A stretch of DNA of 64,000 nt from Drosophila persimilis. Lineage: Eukaryota > Arthropoda > Insecta > Diptera > Drosophilidae. Below the pieces are notes generated by a model that did not search any database, was not told the DNA's origin, and saw only the letters and a program-made list of their open reading frames with translations. The translations under genes were made by a program, and so were the position numbers. Shown in pieces: positions 49,327 through 60,400 of this stretch (position 1 is the first letter of the stretch; each line of letters starts with the position of its first letter). The stretch is taken from positions 28,148,001 to 28,212,000 of the forward strand of contig NW_020825288.1 of the NCBI RefSeq assembly GCF_003286085.1, in the 5' to 3' direction.

Positions 49327-51600
49327 TTATGTGTCGGATTCATTGGAATCATCACTACCGGGCGGTATGGTCGGTGTCTCATATTCGTAATAGACCGGAT
49401 AACGCGGCTTAAAGGGCTCACTTGTGGTAACAACAGCCTGAGCGGACATAATGCTGCTCATGCTAACGTTTGTTAAGAACTCAGTATCATCGCTGAATTT
49501 CTCACTCAGAGCCATAGCATCTTCATACGAGGGCGGCACTAAAAATGAGGAGATATCTCTTATTATAAATGGAATATCTAAGCAGATTTATGTCTCATAC
49601 TCATTGGTATATAATCCGGTGGATTATCGCTATCGCTGGTCACCAATATCGCTGGCAGCATGGAGGCCATAGGCGGCCTGAGGGCGGCAGTTGTTGGCGT
49701 TGATGAAGGCGTGGAGCTAGTGGGCGTTGGACTGACATTCACTATCATATTCATATTGCTATTGGTCGGCAGTAGTCCACCCACTAGACGTCCATGATTG
49801 TTGTTATTATTTGTTATGCTACTCAAATGTTGTCTCTGCTGTGCGGTAGGTGTCCTCTGATTCTGATCCCTATCCCGATTACGATCACGATCCCTATCCC
49901 GATCTCTGTGTCGCGGCCTTTGTTGTTGCGTTGACATTTGTAAATTTTGACTAACTACTTGGTGCTGTTGCTGCTGGCGATTGAAGCGCAGCAGGGCCTC
50001 CGGTCCATCCATAATCGGAATGCTGCCAATGGTCAGGGGGATCTTCAGTTTCAGCTTCCAGTGGAATTCCGTTGGATTGACAATGATCTTAATCGAATAG
50101 TTAACACTAATGGGGCATGTGGGCTTCACCGATGTGGGCGGTATCGACGGCAGATCCAGATATCCCCTGTACACCTTCCTCGACCAGCGCAAGACATTCC
50201 CGAACTGTTTTCGTGCTATCAGATGCTTGTCGTAGCGATACTCATGATGGGGATCGTGCGACTCGTAGCTGACTTCCTGTTTCAGCTTCACCTCACACTC
50301 GGTGATGTCGATGGAGGACTCGTTGTTGATGTACAGCACAAAGTGGATCTTCTGGCCGGGGGCATAGCCGCAGTAGGGTGTTGAGAACTTCACAGTCAGC
50401 GGTCCAGTGGGGCAGCAAAAGCTCCAGAAACGCTTACGGTCGAGTATCTCCAAGGGCACCTAAATCACAGGTACAGATATAACTTTAGCTTCATTTGAAG
50501 ACTTTAATACCCGATCGGGAGTACTCACTCTGTATATAGCATCGGCATTCAGGTCCAATGGTTGTATCACGGTAAATGGCAGCTTGAATACCTTTGGATA
50601 TCGGCCGGCCCGCTCGATCGTCGTTATGATCTCGTAGTGTATCTGTCCGTATTTACCATCGAACGATGTTGGCAGATTGTCGGGCAGGATGACATGGAAT
50701 GTGTACGAGTATTCGCCGGCGGGCCAGTCGATAAAAGAGTTGCTCGCGCACGATCCTAGCACGTACGATCTCGATGACAGATACGATCGATAGGCACGGC
50801 ACATGGCGCGCTCGCTATCGCGCGGATATCCCTTTTTTATCCAGCGTATCTTGGCATATCCGCTGACAGTGACGTGGATGCCTTTAAAAAAGAGACGAGA
50901 GACATAGAGAAAACCAGGTCAAAACAGGCCCCAAAAAACTATGACTAAGTTCGGTTCCAAATTAAATTGCAATCCGGCAAACAACATCATCATCATCATC
51001 ATCGTCATGAGTAGTCATCGCCGTAGACACACCAGCCACGCCTTTAACGAGTTCATGGATAAATAAAAATGGCGGCATGCCAAAAGGAAAACACACAACA
51101 CATAAACGAACCAAAAAAGTACTACCACAAGCTCCAACTAAACAGAGGTCTAAAAGGAGGGGTAGTCGTAACCGTAGACGTATCCCCCCCTTTCCGTTCC
51201 GGCAGGAACCACGATTAATTGCATGGCACACACAAAATGGCGTCAGAGGGGCTCCCCAGATACATTTTAATAATGGCATTAGTTCGTGTCCTTCGTGCAT
51301 TTAAATGCAACTAAAATGTTAAGTGCCTTTCCGCATCACTCATACGCCCCGTGAGTCATGTGTGGTATGAGCGAAACTTATGGAATTCTAGAATATTTGA
51401 TTTAAGCTTGGCTTTAAAAAATATAAAAAGTAAAAACAAAATATTAATGGATGCATAGCACATCATATCCTTTGTTCCTGCTCACCTTTGATCCGCTTGG
51501 TGGCATCGACGCTGAGATCAACAACGCCAGATAGCTCCTGTCCGGCATAGTAGACACCTTGTGGATTATTATCAAATGATATAAGGCACTCAATTGGCAT
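49327..51600 (-). CDS. Arrestin cluster gene 10: alpha-arrestin with two PY motifs, 512 aa
   Basis: Exons are 51600-51486, 50881-50529, 50459-49601 and 49538-49327, 1539 nt. The N-lobe begins CLISFDNNPQGVYYAGQ and has LPTSFDGKYGQIHYEI. The junction is RFWSFCCPTGPL and the C-lobe has YCGYAPGQKIHFVLYINN and IPLTIGSIPI. A long low-complexity linker follows: Gln-rich, then an Arg-Asp alternating stretch of about 20 residues (RDRDRDRDRNRDRDQNQ), then Asn/Ser/Thr-rich sequence. PPDYIPM ends exon 3, and exon 4 supplies PPSYEDAMAL and FKPRYPVYYEYE. Two PPxY motifs predict the strongest NEDD4-family WW binding of the cluster. The inter-lobe intron is phase 0, as in genes 1, 3, 4, 6 and 8. A second possible last exon lies at 48245-48091. 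The first intron holds a CAT repeat. Confidence 0.9.
50985..51003. repeat. (CAT)n trinucleotide repeat
   Basis: Six CAT/ATC trinucleotides in intron 1 of arrestin gene 10. Confidence 0.9.
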
Positions 51601-52958
51601 ATATTGCTATATAGTTATCGTGTGTGGTGTCTGTTCTGTGTGTGTCCCCCCTTGTGTGTCTCTCTATGTGTATTGTGTGTGTGTGTGTGTTTTGTACTGT
51701 GCAAAAATCAAGCCACAGTTGTAGAAAATATCACTTTTTTTGTTGTTAGATTTTGGTTAGAGAATATCAATTGAAATGTTTAGAAATACGAAGTTCATTT
51801 GCTATTTGATATCAAGCCCTTTGCATTTCGCTTTTGTTGTTGTACGCGCACTGCATTTGCAGTTTCTCTTGCCCCTGCGGCATACACACATGCAGCTCCA
51901 GCCACAAAAACCACCAACCGACCGACACCGACCTCCAAAATGTGGCTAAAGGGAAAGCCAAAAAATTTCCTTTGCTTGTGACTGGCTTTTCCTGCCTCTT
52001 GCCCTCGCTCCGCTTTAACCTACTTTGCGCCTCTGGGTCCTAGAACTTTTTCACAGCCACAAGAAAACACTTGAAACTGCACTGATTTCTTCTTAGAGGG
52101 ATATTTCTATAAATATCTTTGTTAATTTTAACTTTTTTCTCGGAATTAGAATGTTTCTTTCCCCGCTCTGCCTGTCGTCTGGCCTTTCTCTATAATTTCT
52201 CGCTTGCGCTCCGCACTCGATTCGCACACGGCACACGTCCAGCAGCCGTTCGTGTTGGATTTGCTCTATCCGCATGGCATCATCGTCGCAGGACTCCAAG
52301 CCCCCAATAGCAACAACCCCTGCTAAACGGACACAGATAGAGAGAGAACGAAAGAGAGAATCAGTCTCACGCACGTGTTGTTTGTTTTTGTACAGATTTT
52401 TTGGCATTTCGTTTGGTCCTTTTTCGTAGCGGCAGGATTGTCAAGTACTCCAAATATTTATTCGAAGTGTTGACACTTCTTATAGACTGTATGTAAAGTG
52501 CATTTTTATTCAAATATCAATTATCTATCAATTATTGAATCCTGGATTAAATTTATGACAAAGAGTTTTCTTTTTTAAAAAGCAATTTGTTGTTCAGCTC
52601 TACAACTGTACATGTCTACTGCATGCCTATGTGCCCGCCAAAATAATAATTAGACATATATTTTACACAACACGAATATACAGTGGCGCCTGTATCCCGG
52701 GCGTTTTCTTAATTAACAATATGTTACCTTTTTCCAGCGAAGTGGCAACTCTGTCTAACAATCAGCTGTGAATTGCATTTTAATTTCAATCCAACCTATT
52801 TTTGCACTAAATAAGCGAACAAGATAACGTTTTAGCAAGCACTTATCGTGAGATCTCACCTTCTAACAAGTACGTGGCCGTGTGGTCGTAAGCGCAACAA
52901 CTAATAAAACCCCAAAACCCCATACAAAACAGTGCGACTGCTGCGGACACTGCGCATT
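51601..52958. other. Upstream regions of arrestin gene 10 and sgll
   Basis: A divergent intergenic interval of about 1.36 kb. A TG tract lies near 51675-51690. No coding sequence is recognised. The last 200 bp before sgll should hold its promoter, but I see no clear TATA box or initiator. Confidence 0.55.
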
Positions 52959-53741
52959 ATGAACCAGGGACAACCCGAAGTGCAGCTTTCAGGTAAGTTT
53001 TCTGTGGATTTAAGTCTGAAAATGAGATGAATCATATATATTATGGATTACCCAACCCAAGCTTTGCGCCTGAAGTACCACGAGCGCAAGGATGCCTTCC
53101 TGGAGGAGAATATCAAGATAAAGAATCCCTTTTGCATATTTCGCGATTGGTTGGAGCTGGCTCTTAAGACGCCGGAGATTCTGGAGCCCAATGCAGCAGC
53201 CCTGGCCACTGTGAACCCCCAGGGAAAACCATCTAATCGCTTTGTTCTGGTCAAGGAGGCCACCGCCGAGGGGTTCACCTTCTTCACGAACTACGGGAGC
53301 CGCAAGGCCGACGATATTTTGGAAAATCCAAATGTGGCAATATCCTTCTACTGGATGCCTCTCCGACGCAGTGTTCGCATCGAGGGAGTGGCAGAGAAAA
53401 TCCCTAAAGCAGACTCCCTGAAGTACTTCCATGAGCGACCAAGGGCCAGCCAAATCGGAGCCATCGCCAGTCCTCAGAGTCGGCGCATTCCCTCCAGAGG
53501 CTACCTTGATGAACTGGAGGCCGGAATCAAGGCCCAACTAGGACCAGAAGAAGAGGTGCCGCTCCCCAATTGGGGTGGATATCTGGTGCGTCCCAATCTC
53601 ATAGAGTTCTGGCAGGGACAGACGGATCGCCTACACGATCGCATTCGTTTTAGACGTGGCCAAGGAGTGCAGACAGAGGTCGATGGCAAGCTAATTCATG
53701 GCGGAGAAGATGGTTGGATCTACGAGCGATTGGCTCCTTAG
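52959..53741 (+). CDS. sgll: Pyridoxine/pyridoxamine 5'-phosphate oxidase (sugarlethal), 237 aa
   Basis: Exons are 52959-52992 and 53062-53741, 714 nt. The enzyme oxidises pyridoxine or pyridoxamine 5'-phosphate to pyridoxal 5'-phosphate with FMN and oxygen, the last step of vitamin B6 salvage. It is a split-barrel flavoprotein that acts as a cytosolic homodimer. FMN-contact motifs are intact: NRFVLVK, FFTNYGSRKA, and RASQIGA with PQS. Substrate-binding residues are present in KYFHERPRASQ and in WQGQTDRLHDRIRFRR. The C-terminus GWIYERLAP is the family signature end. The start is MNQGQPEVQLS, spliced into ALRLKYHERKDAF. The ATG at 53043 lies inside the 69-nt intron and is preceded by an in-frame stop, so it is probably not the start. 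The gene lies tail-to-head with its paralogue 123 bp downstream. Orthology with D. melanogaster CG31472 is recalled, not searched. Confidence 0.9.
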
Positions 53742-53864
53742 GAAGCGTAACCATAAATAATTAAGTTCCAAAATGCATTCGTTATGTCTTCCAAAGGGCT
53801 TAGTGGTAGAGAAATTGCTCAGAATTGTTATTAGAAATATGAAAATTTGAAGTTTCAAATCAAA

Positions 53865-54757
53865 ATGTCGATTCGATTCTCATCATTTGGAAAACTCACC
53901 CTCGAAATTCCAATCATGACCTCAGTTTTGCTACCCAAACTCTGCGAGTCTCTGCACTTGGGCCAATTGCTGTGCCGTGTCCGGCCGGTCAAGCGATCGC
54001 CGGGCCTTCGAATGGCCAACACACAGCCACGCGAGGAGCACAAGAGCGTCGAGGAGCCTTACCTGATTTTTCAGCAGTGGCTGGCGGCTGTTCAGCAGCA
54101 GGTGCCACAGCTGCGACCCCGTCTGGCGTGCATGGCCACCGTAGACAAGGCCGGCGAGCCGATGACGCGGCTGACCAAAATCGAGGCTGTAAACGCCACA
54201 GGGATCACCTTCTACACGAACCTCGGGAGTCGACAGGCGGGCGAGATCAGTAGCAATCCGCACGTATCACTGCACTTCAACTGGGCACCGCTTAGGCGCA
54301 GCGTTCGCATTGCTGGATCCGCCCGGCAGGTGAGCGCTGAGCAGGCGTTGCAACAGTTTCGCAACTATCCACGCCACGTCCAGATCTATCTCGCCTACGG
54401 TCCACAGTCGGCGCGTGCAGCCACCTCCGGCGTGTCTGGCATTTTCCACTGGTTGGCCGACCGCATGGGATCGCTTTTTGGGCATCAGCAGCCGCCCATC
54501 CCCATGCCGGCGAATTGGGGTGGATTCCTGCTGACGCCAAGTCTCTACGAGTTTGGAATGGACAATGCCGGGGCACAAGGGAGGACGTGCATGCAGTTCA
54601 GGCGCTGCCTGTCTATGCCCAGGGTAGGTCTTTTCATTTAAAAATTTTGTATGTGCAAAAGATATTCCAATTTTACATTTAGGGCACTAGAGGTAAGAAC
54701 TTAAAAGTGGAAAGACATGACTGGGTTTACGACATTTTCGTGGACCACGATGGCTGA
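53865..54757 (+). CDS. PNPO-like paralogue lacking substrate-binding residues, 277 aa
   Basis: Exons are 53865-54623 and 54683-54757, 834 nt. It is a tandem duplicate of sgll with the split-barrel fold still visible (FYTNLGSRQAG, FNWAPLRRSVRIAGSARQ, NWGGFLLTPSLYEF). Residues that contact pyridoxal phosphate in the family are replaced. The Y..R..S pattern (YFHERPRAS in sgll) reads QFRNYPRHV, and the WQG...RLHDR block reads GMDNAGAQGRTCMQFRR. NRFVLVK reads TRLTKIE, and the C-terminal GWIYERLAP reads DWVYDIFVDHDG. An insert of about 15 residues (HWLADRMGSLFGHQQPP) precedes the last strand. The N-terminus from MSIRFSSF is basic with no acidic residue for 13 positions and could target mitochondria (inference). 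No stop or frameshift interrupts it, so it may be an expressed pseudoenzyme. D. melanogaster CG31473 is the likely counterpart, from memory. Confidence 0.82.
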
Positions 54758-57417
54758 AACTGGGATCATCGTCTATCCATTCATCATCTGTTAGAAAAAT
54801 CTGTATGGAGAACTACCAATAAATTCTATTAATAAGAAGGTATTAATCGGTAATATGAAAGAAGTGGGCAAGAATCTTTAGATAGGGAATCTATAGAATA
54901 TATCTAACGATTAAAGTATGTACTACTTTAATAATGATCAGGGCCTAAAGTTCTTAAATTAATACCCATTTATTTTTAAAGGAGAAATGCATTCAATTAT
55001 CCCCCATTCAATTATCGGTAGCCCCCTGTTGCTAATGAAAAAAATGCTCCCAAAAGGTCAGAAGGCTGGCTGTTGAAAAGTGAATGCATTTAATGGCCTG
55101 TCAATCCGTAGCCTTTGGAAATTGAATTAATAGTTAACGGAGAGGGCTTATGTCATTTCCGGACTGTTGCCAGATTCAATTTAAATGAAAGTTCAGCATG
55201 GGGTGTCCCTGTCTGTGTCCGTGTCCGTATCCGTAGGTGGTGACTCTATCGCATTTAAAATGCATTAAAAACTCAGCTGGCAGTTTTCCTAATTGGAGGA
55301 TACTGAAAAGAAGGCAAATATGGCTGCTTCATTTATTTGCTATGTGTGTTCGTGTGTTTGTGTGTGTGAGCCACGTGAAAATGTAATAAAATAAATAGGG
55401 AACTGCAGTCAAGCGTAAAGAGTAATGCCCGCCGGGATGTGTGGGCCGGTTGCCGGGAAAAACACACACAGGACAGGACAGGTGAGGGGGCGTCAGCGAC
55501 AGCGACAGCAGACAACAAATAGTGAAAGCCAAAGCGCAAGGCCGGAAAAGCACACACCCCTTTGGGTGGCCTTTCCACCCATCCACCCCACTGGGGTTGC
55601 CACTCAACAAATTTGCTTTTGCACTCTTTTGTAATTGTGGCCCATCTCACTGTCGGGACTTCGCTTCCATTCCTACCGTTCCGCCCGTTCCTCCACGCGA
55701 CATTTGTGTGCCTCTCATTTCATTTTTCGGCTTTCCTGTTTACTTTGTCCTCGTCTCCGCTTTGCTGCTCGCTTTCGCTCTCCAGCGTTTTGTTTTGCTC
55801 GGCCTATTTGCGTGGGTGTGTACTCTCTCTTTTCGTTTACCTCTCATTCCTTCGGCACGAGCCTCTCTCAAACGAATGTGGGTAACAAAGCGAAGAGCAC
55901 GAAAACTTGTTGGCCAGGATAATGAATCTTGCTTTGGCTGTTTTTGCTGCAGAGTTTCCACCCTTTGTGAAGTGGGAGATACATAAAATGGAAGAAAATA
56001 GAAACAGATTAAGATTGGTGGAAAAACATAGTTTTTCATATTTATTTCAGCTTATGGAGTAGTTTTTAGGAATGTATCGATATAATTTTACTATTCGTTG
56101 GAAATTTAATTGAAAAATATGAGAGGAGTGCAACAAACATTGTCTAAAAACTAATATTTTAATTAAATACAAATTTTAAAAAGTTAATCCCCCCGATTCG
56201 AACACAAACTAGACCCCCGAATTCTATTTTTCTGATATTTTAGAACACCTGACAACCCTATTTAGCCAACAAGGAGCCTCAGCGTGTGCCGTTTGGTTTG
56301 CGTTTGGGGCCCAAGCTCTGTGCCACACTCGGCGGCAGCTGACAGTGAGGGTTGCGGTCTCGTACAGTACGCCGCGCGGCTCCGACTCATCCAGTCCAGA
56401 GCAGAGCAGAGCACAAAGGAAACGGGCACAGACTTCACCCACACAACACACCAAGGAAAAGCGGATGGAGAAAGGGACAACACAACCAGAAAATAAAAAT
56501 AGAAAAATAAGAGCAGGAACAATAGCTGCAGGCCTCAGGCAGCAGTGTGCTAGTGTAGAATATTTTTTTATAATGGGAGTTTGGCGGGGCAATGAATAAA
56601 CGGAATAATTAAGGGAAAATTTCAATTATTGTAAACGTAATCGTGAAGATATATTTGTATACTCGTAAATGTGAAATCTGTGTAAACTGTGAGTGTTTTT
56701 TGTGTACGACAATTTTTTGCTAGACAATTTTCTATGTGGCGTTAAATGAGTGTTTGGTGTACTCGTGATTCGGACTAGTACTCGTACTCGTGTATTTATT
56801 GAATTGATTAACGTTTTTTCCAATTGAATAATTAGTTAGTGTTGCTTAAACAAATATATACATATATACATACATATAAATATATAGATATTGGACGGTA
56901 TATACATGTGTTTATGTGCAAGTATTTTTGCTAAATTTATTGATATTGAATGTATACACTTTTTGTGCTTCGCTTCGGCAAAGGACGTTGATATAATATC
57001 AATTATTGTAATATCATAAGCCACTCTTGGACCAGAGTGTGACCCTTAAGCAACCGAACAAAGGGCATAGAAACAACGTAGAGGAGAACAAGTTATAGGG
57101 ATCCTAGAGGTTGGGTGTCCATCCATTGTGTTTGTGCGTCCTGGCAGCTTTTTACATAAGCACGGAAAGCCACTGGGGACTGCCACCTGCGGCTACTGGT
57201 GCGTCCACTCTAAGCAGGGTTCCCTTTTTTATTCAACACTCTGCGTGTCCTGTGCTATTCTGCGTGTCCTTGCAACGTGACAGTCGCCCCAAGGAAGCCG
57301 CCGCCATTGCCACCCGCCGCCCGAAAGTATGCAAAGGAATTTCACAACGCCAAGAAGAGAAAACGTAGACGTCAAAGTAAACGTAAACGTGAACGTGAAT
57401 GTTAGCGAAACCCGACA
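54758..57417. other. Intergenic region and probable 5' leader of the DGK gene
   Basis: No coding sequence is recognised. A perfect TATCGATA (DREF element) lies at 56075-56082. AT-rich sequence near 56830-57000 and GTAAACGT-type repeats at 57372-57398 precede the start codon at 57418. The transcription start is not identified. Confidence 0.5.
56075..56082. promoter_or_regulatory. DRE element TATCGATA
   Basis: A perfect palindromic match to the DREF/BEAF-type element, 1.34 kb upstream of the kinase start codon. A chance match is possible in AT-rich DNA. Confidence 0.3.
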
Positions 57418-60400
57418 ATGGCCCACTTAAAACTGGACACACTCCACGTAGCCAGTCCCCGCAGCCCAAGGAGTGGACGCAGCCTCTCCAGTGGGAGGAG
57501 TAGTGGCTGCAGTTCGGGCAGCCTCTCGCCGGTGCCTATCATTCCGATCATTTCCATTAGCCGGGATGGCGACGACACCGAGTCGGAGTCGGAAATTGAA
57601 ACGGAGCCGGCACGCCTCTTCCAGCGTCGCATGTCCACCAAACGCAACAATAATCTGGTGAGTATTGGTAGTATTTCCTCTCCTCCTCTGGCAGGGTTTC
57701 CTGTGGCTGTTTCGAGCTTAGCCACACAATGACTCGGTGGACCGGCATTACAAAGTTCCTCTCTCGAAGTTTTCCTCTAAAAGTATTCCTTCCTGACAGT
57801 TTCGCTCTGACATAGTACCTCTGGCAGCAGTGTTCCTGCGGCAGTTTCCAGACTCAATTTCCCTTTTGGCTCTGCACAGCCTGCACTTGGCAGCAGTGAA
57901 AAGAGTCCTCCATGGCTTTATCAGCCATGCAGCGATGCAGCGGAGCGTCAGCTCTAAAGTTTCTGGAGCGGAAGTTGCATGCCACGCAAAAGAGTAGCGG
58001 CGTGGCTAGAGGGCGGAGGGACAGGGCGTTGCGTGTGCGTCGGAGGGTTTGTGTTGCAAATGGCGCCAGTGCCGCCGGCAGTGGCGTTTGCCAAAGGTCA
58101 GAGGCGCAGTTCAAGAATTTGCTGAATATTTTAATGCCGCACTTCAAGTGTCAACTGTCGCATAGATCAAGGGTCGCTCTAAGCTGTTGCTATAATAATC
58201 ATAATGTGCATTGAACATCAAACTTTTAGGCGCTTCAACAGAATATCACCTCCAAAATTAAGGTCCCAGCAAAAAAACGAAATGAAGGCCATTAATTAAA
58301 TGGTGCCATAGTTGCTTAGCGGCTCTCTCAAATGAAAGAATAAAAGAAAGAAAAAGACTGAAAGAAAACTGAGGGAAAGCACCTGAAAGACTCCGCGAAA
58401 ATTTTGAAGCGAATAGGAAGCCTGAGAAAAGCTTCAATTAAGTTCTTTATGGTTTTGGTGTCACTTTGAAGCGTTCGACGCACTTCCTTTCCCCTCTCAG
58501 TATCCCCTTGGACCACGCGTCGTATGAATAATTTGTTCAGAGGCAAAAGTTCAAGCCCCGCCTCATATCCTTGGGTGGGGGCTTCTCCCGCGTTGCTCTG
58601 GCCATTTGATGTTAATTATACGCATCGCTGCACTTTGGCCTTTGCAAAAAAAAGGATTTTGATTGTATTTTTAGTACTGCGGTTTGTTGTTGGCAAGTCC
58701 AGGCAGGCTCTTGACCTCCCCGGGGAATACTCAAATGTATGAGAGTAAATAGCAATATTTTCCCTCAATTCTTCGTCGTTGGCAATTTTCGCTTTAAGTG
58801 CAGGGCATTTATTATTTGTGATTTATTTCGTTTGACGACTGAACAAAAAACATTTTCCTGATTGTGACAGACAAGCAACATTCAAGTGCCACCCTATAGA
58901 GATGGAGGCGTGGCCACCATACTCGTATGTTGTGCGTATGTGTGTGTGTGTGGGGGGGGGGGGGGGGGGGGCTTACATATGTCAAACCGCAGAACAATAA
59001 GCAAAACGTTAAACAAAAGCTTCTTAGTGCTTGAGCTGGATGGCACACGTTTTGGTTAGCGTAGCACAGGAGACCGACAGAAGAGAGAAGAGAATACTCG
59101 TAGGACAATAGAGATGAAGAGGAGAAAAGAAGCCGAGAAAGCAGACAGGAAAACCTCAACAGTTGGCTGACAGTGCGGTTCATAACCACAGCAACACTGG
59201 GAATTTCTTTTAACAAAGAATAGTATCTACTTTAGGTACATACAAATGCTACTGAAATGTAAATCTTTACTAAACATTCTTATGAAATGCGATTAAGCGG
59301 CATCTTTAATTGCTTGAGTTCCCTACCCATTTGCATGGCAATTACTGCAGCCCTCAGCCATTTAAATCCAACAATACCGTAAAAACCTACAAAATAAACA
59401 ATGCTAAAGGCCCTGGATTGCATTGTCTGTCGACTGGTTTTTGTTTGGACCCACTTTTGCAGACTTTTGCCGCAATATCCTCGAGACCCATTCATTCCCC
59501 CCTCACTCTTTCCATTGCCAAGTGCCTGGTGAAAAATAACTTTTGAATTATTTACGACTATTTACACAGACAATTGGCCAACTGTTTCTTGTTCGTCCTT
59601 GCTCCTCACGTGAGCCTTCGAAGGATATGCTCCCTTCTCCTACAGCCAACAGCTAATTTCTATAAACTTCAGGCACAAAATAAAATCAAAAAGTCAGAGA
59701 GAAAGCAGCACGAAAGAGCGGATATTGGAGCAAGTAGAGAATAATCCTTATACATAATGTAGCAAAAGAGGCAATAAAAGAAAGAGAAGCTAAGGAAAGT
59801 CAAAACAAAGCCCAGGAAAAGTAAAGCAAAAGCAACCCCAATAAAAGAGTGTGGGAAATTTATACGTTATATTTACGCTGCCTGACTGAGAAACCAACAA
59901 TGGAAAATCATATCCATATCTATGGGCTCTGGACCAGTTTATTTATAATTATTATTTTTGATTTTTATTATTAAATAATTATTATACAATAAAAATCAAA
60001 AATAATATTTATATAATTCATGTTTTGATCTAAAAATAATAATTACTCAATAAAAATAATAATTATAACAATAATAATTCAATAAAAATCAAGAATAATA
60101 ATTATAAAATAAAAATCAAAAATAATAATTATTCCATAAAAATCAAGAATAATTATTATAATAATATTTATTCAATAAAAATCAAGAATAATAATTATTC
60201 CATAAAAATCAAAAATCATAATTATTCAATAAAAATCAAGATTAACAATTATAATAATAATTATACAATAAAAATCAAGAATTATATTTATACAATAAAA
60301 ATAAAGAATAACAATTATAATAATAATTATACAATACAAATCAAAAATCATAATTATTCAATAAAAATCAAGAATAACAATTATAATAATAGTTATTCAA

